NCBI RefSeq assembly: GCF_019649055.1
Contig: NW_026570346.1
Location: forward strand, 308,206 to 372,205
Source of the DNA: Paramacrobiotus metropolitanus
Taxonomy: Eukaryota > Tardigrada > Eutardigrada > Parachela > Macrobiotidae
Direction: 5' to 3'
DNA length: 64,000 nt
The notes below the pieces were generated by a model. That model was not told the origin of the DNA. It saw only the letters and a list, made by a program, of their open reading frames with translations, and did not search any database. Each line of letters begins with the position of its first letter. Position 1 is the stretch's first letter. Shown here piece after piece: positions 34,901 through 45,540 of the stretch. Position numbers and translations under genes: made by a program.

Positions 34901-35361
34901 CCTGACCATTAATTCGTAGCTGGACGTTTCAGCCTGACTGGTAATTCGTATCCGGACGTTCCTCCCCGACCGTCATTTCGTAGCCGGACGTTTCAGCCTG
35001 ACCTATATTTCGTACCCCGACGTTTCTGCCCGACCGTCAAGTCGTAGCAGCACGTATCAGCTTGACTGGTAATTCGTATCCGGACGTTTCTGCTTGACTG
35101 TAAATTCGTAGTCGGACGTTTCAGGCTGACCAATAGTTCGCACCCGGACGTTTCTGCCCGACCACCAGGCCTTAGCCGGACGTTTCAGCCTGACCTTTAA
35201 CTTGTACCCGGACGTTTCTGCCCGACCGTCAATTCGTAGCCGGGCATTTCAGCCTGGCTGTTAATTCGTAGCCAGCCGTTTCAGCCTTACTGTCAATTTG
35301 TAGCCGGAAGTTTCAGCCTGACTATTAATCGTAGCTGGCCGTTTCAGCCTGACCTTTAATT
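31961..35361. repeat. 32-bp satellite, about 106 units with higher-order structure
   Basis: The unit is about 32 bp, core CGTAGCCGGACGTTTC. Variant tails alternate: AGCCTGACTGTTAATT, TGCCCGACCGTCAATT and AGCCTGACCTTTAATT. A marker variant, CGTTTTTGTCCGACCTTCAT, recurs at 31961, 32599, 33427, 33841 and 34287, spaced at roughly whole multiples of 32. This indicates duplication of multi-unit blocks. The right edge lies inside the RT ORF of E2. Confidence 0.95.
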
Positions 35362-37214
35362 CGTCGACTCTGAAGCCTCAGAAACAGCTCCTGTAAGTCC
35401 CGCATGTGATCAGCTAAGTTTTTACTAAAGACGATAATGTCATCTATGAATACGAGTACGTTTCTCCATTTCATGTTCGCAAGCGTCAAGTCCATTGCAC
35501 GCTGAAAGGCAGAAGGGGCATCCTTCATGCCAAACGGTAGTACTTTGTATTGAAATGTAAACTCTTCACCGACCATCGTTGTTTTACACCGGTCTTCCGG
35601 CTTAATCTTTATTTGCCAAAAACCACTTTTTAAATCGATCTTACTAAATACAGTTGCTTTATCGAGAGCATTTAAAATATCGTCGACTCTGGGCAATGGG
35701 TAACTGCTGCCCATTAGTCGTTCATTCAGTTTTCGAAAGTCAACCGTTAATCGCCGGGATTTATCCTTCTTTTTTACAATGCATATAGGACTTCCCCACG
35801 CCGAAGTAGTCGGCTCGATAATACCGTCCTTAATCATTTCCTGCGTTTTAGCTTGAAGCCATTTACGATCCTCAAACGAAGTACGATATAGAGGAGTCCG
35901 AACCGGCAAACTCGCTCCCGTGTCTACTGAGTGCTCATAAATGGTGCAGCATCCGACCGGACGCGCTTTTGTCGGTAACACAGACTTTGCCTGATAGAAT
36001 ATGGCCTTTAATTCTTCCTTGCTCGGACAAATGTCTCCCACTTTAATTTTGGCGAACGTTTCTTCTGTTTCAAGATCAGCGACGCCGGCGACGGCTGGCT
36101 GCAACTGCATTGCCGTAGATTCGTTTGTCCTCTCCGGCACCAGGACACCTTTGTCATCGCAAGAAATGCCGCAAGACTCATCATGATAACTCTCCTGGAA
36201 CTCCGGTGAGTCCATTTGGTACACTGCATCCACGAGCGCGACTTCACCAAGATTAGTTTGCTCGTTGAGAACTAACGGTTTATCCGATACATTAACAACG
36301 CAAACTCTACAATTACCGTATTCATTAAGCGTTAAGACGCCATCCAGCAATACAGCGTTTTTATTTGTTTCTGAGATTTTGCCTTCATACAGGAGTGGTT
36401 GAGTGTATAGATACTCATCATGGAATTCCATGAACTGCCCATCCGACATTGCCTTCGTTGCACGAATGATTCCTTGCGAATGGGGCTGGATTATAACCGG
36501 TGAAGCCGGGAATAGCTCCATTTTAAAACAGACAATCGGACCAGGTTCCGGCTCGAAACGGTAGATATCCTGTTCCGCAAGATTTATTTCTGTTTGTGCT
36601 TGGGCTTGTTTCAGATGGGCGTCCCTGTACGCCAATTCAGTGGCATCCTTCGTATAAACACATGCCGGAATTTCTGTGGACTCACAAACGTCCTGGGACC
36701 GTTTCGGTAAGTTTTTAACTACTGGTTGCTGCACCTGGACCGGCTGCACTGTCTCGGCGGACATCTGACTCGCTGCCTCCCGTTCCGCATATTCACGCTT
36801 AATTCTTCGGCTGTAGCTAGACTTTTTACGCCGGGGCGAATTCCCTCCCGAACCTTCTGGTGACGGTTCGTAATTTCCCACGGTGGGTTGTGCTGAGTTA
36901 ACCGCCGCAGACTCTCTTAACGCTTTCTGTTTCTGAATTTCATTCCAAATTTCCCACTGTTCGTTGACATTCACTTCAGTCGACAAATCATAAGCCGCTC
37001 TGGCCACTTCCGAAGTATACTCCGAATACTTCTGTTGCGACTGGGACTCCCGTTGCGGTGAGTTACTTGTTGCTTGCGAATTTATTTCTCTTTGCTTCTC
37101 CGCCTGTTTGTCTTCGTAGGATATGGGACATGGGCCGATATTAATGGGTTGCATGCTATCAGCAGGGATAAAGCTGCCGTTCTCAAATTCACCTGCTGGT
37201 GCCGGGTTATCCAT
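35325..37214 (-). pseudogene. E2 Pol: linker and reverse transcriptase, truncated by satellite
   Basis: Residues about 1-230 are a Gln/Ser-rich linker. About 230-340 is the all-beta protease-RT linker common in Ty3 elements (CRVCVVNVSDKPLVLNE). RT motifs follow: LPVRTPLYR, SAWGSPICIVKKKDKSRR, LTVDFRKLN, SYPLPRVDDIL, ATVFSKIDLKSGFWQI, LPFGMKDAPSAFQRAM, and the active site VFIDDIIVFSKN at about 35.44 kb. The frame then leaves the RT after LFLRLQ and its last dozen codons (RIKGQAETASYD) are translated satellite. Thumb, RNase H and a conventional integrase are missing. The first ATG at 37214 is in a different frame from the preceding H2C2 ORF, with overlap, so a frameshift joins them. Confidence 0.85.
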
Positions 37215-37615
37215 GAAAAGGTAACTTTACGTTTTCCTTTAACCTTCTGAGCGGCCAACTGTTCGTTTCTTTTTAACGTCTCAAAATGCTGTCGATCATT
37301 AACCGAATTGCGACAAATATCACAGTTCTTCTCGTAACGTTCGATTTCAATTATGCAGTCAGGCCAATAAAATAGTTTCACTAAGTACGGATATAATTTC
37401 TCGTGGCGACCGTACGCTTGCTTATGAATTAAGATTTCATGGAAGCAGGCTATTAGTTTCTGTCGCCATTGGTGTGGCACATAAATCCTCGGACAAGCAC
37501 CAGAATGATCGGGCACTCTGCATAGAATTCCTTCGCAGATGATCAATCGATTAATTTCGTACTTTGTGTAATTCGTATTAGCATGTGACGGCTTTCTGTA
37601 CATTTTATACCACAT
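37082..37615 (-). pseudogene. E2 integrase-type H2C2 zinc-binding domain, upstream of RT
   Basis: The frame contains LCRVPDHSGACPRIYVPHQW, then HEILIHKQAYGRHEKLYPYL, then FYWPDCIIEIERY and CDICR. This is the N-terminal zinc-binding domain of Ty3/retroviral integrases (H-x3-H then C-x2-C), normally found after RNase H. Here it lies between protease and RT, in the protease frame, after one in-frame TAA at 37631. No DDE catalytic core follows. Its role in this position is unknown. It might bind nucleic acid, or it may mark a rearranged element. Confidence 0.75.
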
Positions 37616-37630
37616 CCGACTGTCGACACA

Positions 37631-37996
37631 TTATTGCTGAGTTTCCCTCCAAAACTGAGGATCTCTGAATCTTTTTTCCGTAGGAAACAACTGTTTATCC
37701 TGTGGTCTGTCCATCGGCGTCATCCATTTCTTCAATTCTGGATTCCTTGCCATGTATGACGGATAATCGTGGACTTCATCAACGTCTCTTCGGTCACGCT
37801 CAACAGGTATAACGTTTAACACTTTGTTATCCATACCTAGACACTCAACTGATTTAGAGGATTTTTCCAGAACGCCCATGTAGAGATATTTTGCTGCAGG
37901 ATATTGCTTCAAAACCGCATCCATTGACGCAATTTGAATCGAAAGTTGCAAGGAATCGTCACCCCCACGAACTTGACTGGAACCAGAGTTAGGCAC
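37631..37996 (-). pseudogene. E2 spacer between protease and H2C2 domain
   Basis: A 121-codon frame-1 segment with no recognised domain. It is charged and contains many Asp/Arg (NVIPVERDRRDVDEVHDYPS). It is in the same frame as the protease and the H2C2 domain, separated by stops, so it was probably one continuous protein. Confidence 0.5.
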
Positions 37997-38089
37997 AGGA
38001 CTGACCGATGCCGAAGATGAGGTACTTGAAATGCTTGCCGGCGACGGCTGCGGAATTTTTTCCTGTTTAATTAGCGGCTGGGAAGACGC

Positions 38090-39028
38090 TTATTCTCTCC
38101 CCCGCGAACTTGACTGCATATTATGCACGATTACTTCACCGCCTCCCCCACGAACTTGACTTTGTTCTGGGTTTTTCTCTGATTTAATTTCTTTTTTGAT
38201 TACAGGGCGGATGGGCTCATCAGCCACCGAGGCTGATTTCGGGAAGGATTGCCGAATCATTTCCTGGACAACGCCCCGCACGAACTCGATATCGCGTTGA
38301 TCAGATCCCGTTTTAACTGGTGCGGCTGGCACGGGCACAGTTTCTTTAATTTCTGCTTTTACAGGTACGTCCGTCGCTTTTGTTACTTGAGGGGATTGAA
38401 CTGGGCGAGGCCACGACTGTTTAGCTTTCTGAAGATGTAGAATACAGATTTCTGGATCGGCTTGTGCCAAAATTAAATGGGCCGATTCATAAGGAACGAA
38501 TTTTGCCTCTTTAGCGACACCGATTCGCTCTGTCAACATTATCGAGGGTGGACGGCTTAACTCCCGGAGGATTAATGGGTCGAAATCGTGCGACCGAATG
38601 ACATCCGACATAAGGTGAGTTTCGCGGCGGAAAAATGCCGGAGCATTAGGCTGTCTACGCGAGAGGCGCCAAGTCATGGTGTTCATGTCCAAGGTAAATT
38701 GTTTCGTCGCTAGGAAATCAAGGCCTAGAACGATGTGGTCCCTATCGAAAGTGGAGCTCACAAGCACTGCGTGCTCGAAAGCCATCCCAAATTTATGGAT
38801 TGTGACTACCACCGAAAGCGGCTCAATTAGTTGCCTTCCTTGATAAGCGGTATGGACAACTCTGCCTTTAATATGATCAGGGCACCGGTGAATATTTAGT
38901 TTTAAATCCTTCGCCATTTTCAGGGACATAACCGAAATGCTAGAACCTGTATCCAACATAGTTTTTACTTTCTGATAATTAATGTCGATTACAGAACACC
39001 AGGCCTGTGCATCTAGCGTTGGCAACAA
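38090..39028 (-). pseudogene. E2 aspartic protease with Pro/Glu-rich tail
   Basis: Near the N terminus, VIDINYQKVKTMLDTGSSISVMS contains the retropepsin DTG (DTGSS). HIVLGLDFL follows about 75 residues later, the second signature. The remaining ~200 residues are a disordered-looking tail with two related QVRGGG/QVRGGD blocks near the C terminus and in the next segment. This should cleave Gag-Pol. It shares only the general fold signatures with the E1 and E3 proteases, so E2 belongs to a different lineage. Confidence 0.75.
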
Positions 39029-39042
39029 ACATACATGATCTG

Positions 39043-40005
39043 CTAACGGATACAGAGAGAAATCCTGGATTCCATTTTATGACACTGTGGCGTTGGCGAG
39101 GATAGACCTGCCGGTAGGTCTAATTCCATCATGTTCATCTGCTGGGGATTATTGTATCGTGCCAACAATTCCGCGGACGGTTCGTACTGGCGAGGAAGTA
39201 CAAACTGGTTCGTACAACCTGCTGCAGGGTGTAAACCATGGCAGCGGAAGCAAATTTCAACTCCGCGATTTGTTCGCCATTTATCTTTTAAAATATTTCG
39301 TTCATCAAACGGAGGTTGACTATTAGCCTGCTGATTTTGTCGGTTATTTTGATTTTGATATTGCTGACGATTGTTGTTGTTATTATAACCACCACGCTGA
39401 TTATTATTTCCGCGGTAGTTATTATTTTGCCGATAATTCCCACGATTATTGCTACTGTTATAATTATTATTATTATTTACAGGACCGTCCTGCTGATACT
39501 GCGGATCAAAATTCTGGACCGGCTGCTGGAACTGAGACTGCATTACCGGCATCATCGGATTTATCATCTGTACGGGGACAGGCATAGCGGCTTGCATCGG
39601 AATGGGCTGCTGAAAGGTTTGCGCAAATTGTACCGGTTGTTGCTCCACAAATTGCGGTTGTTGATACACCGGAACTGGAACGTATTGCTGCTGGGGAACA
39701 TTCAGGATAGGCTGTACCGGGGCCGCTGAATTCTGCTGCTACGGAATCACCGTTTCGGTGTACGAACGGGAATATCCTCCGCGATTATTACCGTAATTTT
39801 CACGGCCTCCCCGCATTGGGTAATAATTTCCTCTTTGAGACGAACCGCCACGGCCGCCTCGATTCCCATAATTGGAATTTACTATTATTATTATTGCCGG
39901 CACTTCTCGGTTCTGCAGGTGTATTCTTCTGTGTCGGTTCTGGCGCTTTCTTGTCTTTATGCATTCTTTTCCACAATTTCTCACACTCCTGTAACTTCTT
40001 TTCAA
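39043..40005 (-). pseudogene. E2 nucleocapsid: Asn/Gln-rich with atypical zinc knuckle
   Basis: A long Gln/Asn/Arg/Gly-rich tract (YNNNNNRQQYQNQNNRQNQQ-type) is followed by CFRCHGLHPAAGC near 39214-39252. This resembles a retroviral zinc knuckle but has C-x2-C-x3-H-x4-C, one residue short of the standard. An in-frame TAG at 39739 most simply derives from a CAG codon in a Gln run. The frame differs from those of capsid and protease, so frameshifts lie at both ends, whether programmed or mutational. Confidence 0.65.
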
Positions 40006-40363
40006 ACTCTGTATAATTTTTAGGCGCTACATTATAAAGTTCGCGGAACCATGCCGGTCTATGGTCCTGAACGCCCTTCAGAAGTGCTTCAACTTGTTCT
40101 TCATCGGATATTTTTAATTCCTCAAACCATGGAAGGAAACTATCCAGGTAAGCACGAACGGGTTCATAAAAATCCAGCTTACGGTTATTCATTTTTCTGC
40201 GAATATCAGCTTTAGAAGGAGAGCCGTTAAAATGTCCAATAATCGCCGGTTTGAATAAATCGGACCATGATTTTCCTTTGTTATCCTTCCAGAATTTTTC
40301 GAACCATTGAAAAGATGCTCCAGTGAATGCGCCGGTTACTCTGCGGCAGATAACCTCATCATT
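39800..40363 (-). pseudogene. E2 capsid domain
   Basis: The frame after the TGA at 40364 encodes CRRVTGAFTGASFQWFEKFW, SWSDLFKPAIIGHFN, then DFYEPVRAYLDSFLPWFEEL and a helical tail to KLWKRMHKDKK. Layout and residues (W..F...F..F, then YL..F and a Lys-rich end) are those of the retrotransposon Gag domain. It is in the same frame as the coiled coil upstream, so it was probably one Gag. Confidence 0.75.
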
Positions 40364-41857
40364 TCAATTATTTGTGGTGCGGCATTGCTCCACATTCATG
40401 AGCCATTTTTGGATTTTTTCAGGTTGCGAATCGTCTAAGGTAAGCAGTTTCATACTGCCTTCCGCTTTATCGTTTCCTTTTTCCGCAAGTTTAGCAATTA
40501 ATTCAACTACACTTTCTTGTGTAAGTGCTGTTCTGTCAGATATCTGCGTTTGCTTAATTAACCATTTCTCCAGATTTCTGGATGTGGACTCATTACTGGC
40601 AGTGCTACTGGGGCGACGATGTTCATCCTCCAGCGTTAAATCGTCCATTAAATCATTTTCCGTATCCGAAGTATCCCTAGTTTCTGAAGTCCGTGTGCTG
40701 CGGCGCACATTTTCAGGCGCCTTTCTTAAGACTTCCTGTCTTAAGTCGGTTGATAGAGTTTTCTTTTGTTTAGATGATGCTATTTCGTTTGGAATTTGAC
40801 CATCCGAAGATGAGCGTGGCATGAAATGTGACTCTGGAAAGTCAACACGATGCTCAGGTCTGGATTTCCGCAAGATACTGGCAGGATTGCGTGTTGGTGC
40901 TGTAGACCGCTCATTAGATATCGAGAAATCCTGGGGAATGAACGACGAAATTGGAGTGGGCCGCATTACATCTCCCGTCGCTACCGGCGCTTCCTTTTCA
41001 AAGCGTTTCTGATTGCCGCCGAGAGCCACATCCGGATTTCGGAACTGGAGAAGCTCATCGCATGCTTGCTTGAATTCTTCCTCCATTTTGGTAAGTTGAT
41101 TATGTTTTTCGAACCACTGATCACGTAATTGGGTATTTTCTTCATACAACCGGTTACAATTTTCAAATTTTTCAAAAGCATAGGCCTGAGCTTTCTGCTT
41201 TTCTTTAATCGCCTCTTCGCAACTTCCACATTTTTTATTATTTTTAAAATTGTTCAGTTCATTTTGAGCTTTTCGAACGTTTTCTCTTTCTGTATCTAAT
41301 AGTCCTTGCAGTCGTTCAATTTCTTTTTGACTCGCTTCATCTTTTTCTTTGGGTAAATGCATTGGGCCGACCGGGGACAGCTTGTTTAGTTGTACATTCA
41401 AGTTCGTGAGGTCTCGTTGTAGAGATTCCTTTTTATCTTCAGCGCGCTTCTTTTCATCGTTTAGATCGTACGTAAGTTTTTGAGACAAGTTCTGCGCATC
41501 AGTCAGTTTCTTATTTGTCACTTTGTGCGCATCTTTTTCGGCACTCAAATCCTTGTAAGCTTTCGTTAACTTTTGATCCAAGTCAATTACTTGCTTCGCC
41601 GTATCAGAGGCTGCTTGAGCTTTAAGGCTATCAATTGTAGCCTTCGCCGCCGTTAGGTCTCTCTGGATCTCCTCCACTTGTTTCTCCAACTGTCGATTAG
41701 TATCCTTTAGACTATCACGATCATCTTTCATTCCATTAAAAGCATTTTGCCCATTTTTGTTGGCGTCTCTTAACTGGGACAAATTATCATTCGCGATACG
41801 TATTTCATTAGCTAACCGATCGTTTTCAGTTTGCTCGTTCTCAAATTTAATGCGCAT
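40364..41857 (-). pseudogene. E2 Gag coiled-coil protein, 497 aa
   Basis: Residues 1 to about 290 are a near-continuous coiled coil (heptads of Leu, Glu, Lys, Asp). Residues 290-400 are Ser/Thr/Arg-rich and disordered (PASILRKSRPEHRVDF), and 400-497 lead into the capsid (LTLDDSQPEKIQKWLMNVEQ). The coil already begins before this frame's first Met: upstream of the TAA at 41888 the same frame carries related text. The TAA and the terminal TGA at 40364 are therefore likely point mutations in a longer Gag. Confidence 0.65.
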
Positions 41858-41887
41858 TTCGTTGTAATCATTTTGGAACTTCAGCTT

Positions 41888-42475
41888 TTAAGTTCTTTCT
41901 GCATCAACTCGGGCATCTAAAGACATAGAGTTTCCCATTTCATCGACCTTCGTTTTTGTAGATGCAATGAGGTTGCGGAGGCCCTGAATTAACACTGGCA
42001 TTGTGTTCCGGACAATCAACCCGACGTCTTGGTCAGTTGCAGCTGCCGCAAGTTGTTCGTCAACTTCCCTCGCTTGATTAAGAAACTCATCATCCGGTTG
42101 TTCGAAATCTTTTTCAGTTACGAAACTGTGTAGTCTCAATTGGGTCGGATGGAAGGTCATAGCTCCACCCCGAATGCCTTTACTTTTCGCTGTTGTTTCA
42201 GATCCTTCAGACACATCCTCTCTATCCACACCGGATAAGGCTATTAAATTATTATCTGATTGAGAGGACTGGGGCTCAGTCTGATTCTCAACAATACTTC
42301 CCGTTTCCGATATTGGCTCATCAAGCAGGGCTCCGGACGCCTGGGCCGGGGCCATCTCCTTCGCACCGCGCGTGACTCGTTCATTTGCGGCTTGCTTTTT
42401 GGGTGTTTTTGGGGCTGTTTTCGCCGCTGCATGTGCTGTTTGCGCTGCTAGCCTGCGTCTACCCAAATCTTCCAT
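41888..42475 (-). CDS. E2 Gag N-terminal segment, 195 aa
   Basis: The ATG at 42475 opens an Ala/Lys/Glu/Ser-rich 195-residue frame. The first ~100 residues look disordered. A helical part follows, with NLIASTKTKVDEMGNSMSLD, running into the coiled coil in the same frame after the TAA at 41888. No domain is recognised. Confidence 0.5.
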   Translation of the reverse strand: MEDLGRRRLAAQTAHAAAKTAPKTPKKQAANERVTRGAKEMAPAQASGALLDEPISETGSIVENQTEPQSSQSDNNLIALSGVDREDVSEGSETTAKSKGIRGGAMTFHPTQLRLHSFVTEKDFEQPDDEFLNQAREVDEQLAAAATDQDVGLIVRNTMPVLIQGLRNLIASTKTKVDEMGNSMSLDARVDAERT

Positions 42476-42487
42476 ATATTCAGGCTG

Positions 42488-42844
42488 TCATTTACCTGCA
42501 TCCTGGAGCGCGACTCTAAATTGTTCATCAGTGATATCCAGGTAAGCCTCTGGAATACATTCTTCATATTCTATCCAAGCCTTATAGTAGGCCGGTTGTT
42601 TCGTTTTGGGATTAATAATCCGTCTAATTTCCTGATAGTCAATCCATGACTTTCCACAGAATGCATCTTGTGCTTCTGGAGGTTCGACATTGAGAGCAAA
42701 GTACATTAAATTCAACGGTATTTCTTTCGGTTTGAATTTGAACCTAGTTTGGGCTCTCGCTCCTTCATAAGCTCCGATAATCACCTTGTCGTCGGGGATT
42801 TTACGCGGTGGTGGGCGATTTCTTGGAATCGAACCGCCCGACAT
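42488..42844 (-). CDS. E2 first ORF, 118 aa, unknown
   Basis: An ATG at 42844 opens a compact, folded-looking protein: a Pro/Arg-rich start (IPRNRPPPRKIPDDK) and then mixed alpha/beta sequence with many aromatics (YFALNVEPPEAQDAFCGKSW, AYYKAWIEYEECIPEAYLDI). The TGA at 42488 is four codons before the next ATG in the same frame, so it may be a separate ORF or the start of a longer Gag. No counterpart was seen in E1, E3 or E4. Confidence 0.5.
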   Translation of the reverse strand: MSGGSIPRNRPPPRKIPDDKVIIGAYEGARAQTRFKFKPKEIPLNLMYFALNVEPPEAQDAFCGKSWIDYQEIRRIINPKTKQPAYYKAWIEYEECIPEAYLDITDEQFRVALQDAGK

Positions 42845-43612
42845 TTTTGCTTTATTTCAAATTAACCTTTGCGGTTATTTTGAAATACCAAATGCAGCAG
42901 CGATTGTGCTACTTTTTCCAAAGATCTTCACGATTGCAATTGTGCAATTAGAACCACTTCCCAATCCTCCTTTAAGGTTTGAATTGTTCCGTGATTAGTC
43001 ACAGTCGACCTTTGAGGTTTCGACTGTTAAATTAATTAATAAAATTACTTAGCTGCACTTTGCGTGCTGTTGTAATTTTAAACTCACAGGTCAATCACCG
43101 TTTACCGATGTTTACCTTTTTCGCGGTCAACTATCTCTGGCTGCTGATTTTGGCTACCGCTTGCGGCTTGCCTTTATCCAGCTGCCGAAGATTGTTATCT
43201 CACCTGGCCACTGACAATGGCTCAGTGCTTACTATCTGATCTATCTGCAGGCCAGACACACTGACACTGCAGTTTACCGTTTATTCGCCGCGGTTACTGC
43301 TTTGCGCAGACAACCCGGAAATTACCCACAAAATACCGATTAATTCACACAGCCGACCTTTAAGGTTTCGACTGTTTTCCTACGGTCCGATTTATTTAAC
43401 TTTAATTTTAATTGGCGAGGAAGCTCACCAGTGAGGAAGCTCACAATTGCGAGGAAGCTCGCCGAAAATAAATTAAGTTAGACCAGTTCTGGAACGCTGA
43501 CCTCCTTCGGCGTACCTTTGCGGTTCGACGCCTTTCTATGCGGACTACTTTACAAGTAAATTACCATCAATTTTTCCACCAATAATTTTCTGTTACATCG
43601 GGAAAATTAAAA

Positions 43613-43629
43613 GACACCGGTGGGCGCCA
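43613..43629 (-). promoter_or_regulatory. E2 primer-binding site, tRNA-Lys type
   Basis: On the minus strand, TGGCGCCCACCGG directly follows a sequence ending in ACGACA. TGGCGCCCA is the start of the primer site complementary to the 3' end of tRNA-Lys. The match is about 9 bases before it diverges. Confidence 0.7.
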
Positions 43630-44231
43630 TGTCGTGTATAAGCGTACACGCTGGTTAGAGCTCCATGAACAATCTTTACTCTTCCACGCCTGTAATGCTC
43701 AATCGGTAGGCAACTGTCATCTCAAACTGTAACAGATCCTTATGGTGGAAATGCGAACGATTCAGGAACACGAATCAGGAATCCCTAAACGAGAAGTCTA
43801 ACCACAATCTCCGGTCGTAAGTCCTGTGAGGATCGGCAAGAGCTAGGACGATTGTGTCATGAGCAAACCTGTATACTAAGCGATAATCCGGGAACGACTA
43901 CGCACTTCCGTAGGAACAAGTATTGCTGCCTCTTTAATCCAATTCACAACACAGCCCACAACACAAGGAAATCGTAATTAGAAAGCAGTCTCAGAAGTAA
44001 ATCTCAGACTACTGATTGCCGATATTAGTGGCAACCAGAACTTATATAGACTCTGCGTTATGACATCATATACACCGCTAGTAAAAGAGAACAGCAAATC
44101 ACAGTAGAGATCGACTAGATTATCCGTTATGTTGCAGGTGGAAGGCGGACAGTCAGCATCCGTACGTACATTCCGGCGTGTGATCCTACTCCCACACGTC
44201 AGTAGTATATATGTACGTCCTACAGTACATT
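43630..44231 (-). repeat. Candidate 5' LTR of E2
   Basis: The minus-strand segment would start TGTACTGTAGG and end ACGACA directly before the primer site, giving TG..CA termini with a TGT/ACA inverted end. The outer boundary is a guess because the 3' LTR is absent. Confidence 0.45.
44041..44050 (-). promoter_or_regulatory. TATA box in E2 LTR
   Basis: TCTATATAAG on the minus strand lies inside the candidate LTR, about 410 bases before the primer site. Confidence 0.5.
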
Positions 44232-44459
44232 ATGAGATGCTTGTATTTTCACGGGATACATAGTGTACATATTAATTTATACGAATGTACAATGGTACAC
44301 TGAAGCGTTTACCTGGTGGAGATTTGGTACTACGTAGTTCCAAATTGCTTGGATGAATTGTGCTAATGTGAAATGTCAATACTTTCAGTATAGTTGTCGC
44401 ATAATACAACCGTCTCGTGGTATAGTACACCACAGTGCATTTACATGCATTTTACATAC

Positions 44460-44690
44460 GGCGGTGATACAAAAAGGTTGTCGAACGCATGCCTTTCGGT
44501 TACATCGTGCGAATAATTTGATTCCCGCATACGCATATTTCGGTTACAAAAGGCTAGAAAGTGGATCCCGTACACGCACCTTACCGTTTGATAAGGTTAG
44601 TATTTGGATCCCGCCACACAGCGTTCGGTTACATAAGGCTAAAATGTAGCTGTCGAACGCATACCTTTCAGTTACATACGAGTAGTACTA
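44460..44690. repeat. Diverged copies of the 7-kb minisatellite
   Basis: Four or so units combine GGATCCCG, an ACGCA block, TTTCGGTTACA and AAGGCTAAAA, matching the layout of the 6995-7420 repeat. Confidence 0.6.
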
Positions 44691-44699
44691 ATAAGTTGG

Positions 44700-45540
44700 A
44701 TCCAGCATCAGCACATTTCGCTCCGTATTGTGCATTTTCTATTCGATGCGACGACGGACCAAAATCGGCTATGGACTCTAAGCTTCTAACTGCAAACAGT
44801 ATACTTGTCGGCCGTTGAAACTTTTTTTCGTATCCTGATTCTCGAATTCTCAAATTTTTCAATTCTCTGCAAATGTATGGATTGTCATTTCTGGTATCGT
44901 ATGGAATATCCAGTGTTAGGTTGAGTGTAATGTCTACGTGTGTAGCTATGCTTTTCGTGGACCCACGCAGTTCTCCACATCATCCGATGGGAACTCAGGA
45001 GATATTATCAATTTTGCGCAAATTGTCCATTCGTGTTGGCATATACGTATGATCAGCACCGTGCTGTTCGTGGCAATGCTGGATGATGTCAACGGCGGCC
45101 GTTATGAGATGAATACCATTATGACGCTGATGAAACCAAGGAGCTGCAGGAGCGTAACGATGCGGGAAGGTGTCGATAGGCCATTGTGCCGTTGCCCGAT
45201 GGGCTGCGTTCCCTGTGCAGGCATGGAGCGAAACTTTTCGGGCAGTGGCTGGGCTTGATCCGTTTCCAGATCCGCGACAATTAATTCGACCGAGCGCGGG
45301 TCATTTATTGCCTTTATGGACATTTTTTGCTGGATTGTTAGGATGTAAAAGAAAATCGACTGGGGTTGCTCGATTCCTTTATTTATGGTAAGCTAGATTT
45401 ATTTTCGAAAATTTCTCGCCGTCTTTTTGCTATGCAAGTTTGCAACGGTTTCATATATGTTTTCCAGAGCAGCTGTGAGATCGCTATTCCCAAGTGATCT
45501 CTACGCATCCTTCATGTATCCTCCTTAATTTTGAAATCTG
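44700..45540. other. Intergenic; weak coding-like frames on minus strand
   Basis: Two overlapping minus frames between 45000 and 45320 look mildly protein-like (for example DLETDQAQPLPEKF and GIHLITAAVDIIQHCHEQH). They carry no domain, and neither has splice or start context I can defend. Confidence 0.25.

Larger units (their letters stand above)
35325..44231 (-). mobile_element. E2: Ty3-type retroelement, 3' half replaced by satellite
   Basis: The order on the minus strand is probable LTR, Lys-type primer site, leader, ORF1, coiled-coil Gag, capsid, nucleocapsid, protease, H2C2 domain and RT. In-frame stops at 42488, 41888, 40364, 39739 and 37631, plus frameshifts near 39.8, 39.04 and 37.2 kb, show decay. 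The leader (42845-43612) has two copies of a GACCTTTRAGGTTTCGACTG dyad and three GAGGAAGCTC words. Confidence 0.85.

Noticed and set aside
31961-35361. CRISPR-like regular spacing
   Set aside because: The 32-bp units are contiguous and similar throughout, without distinct spacers, and the setting is eukaryotic. It is a satellite.
39316-39729. Ile/Leu-rich 137-codon plus-strand ORF
   Set aside because: Antisense shadow of the Asn/Gln-rich nucleocapsid of E2.
44938-45323. Overlapping 70-106-codon ORFs on both strands
   Set aside because: Three frames look equally coding-like with no domain or splice support, so none can be chosen.
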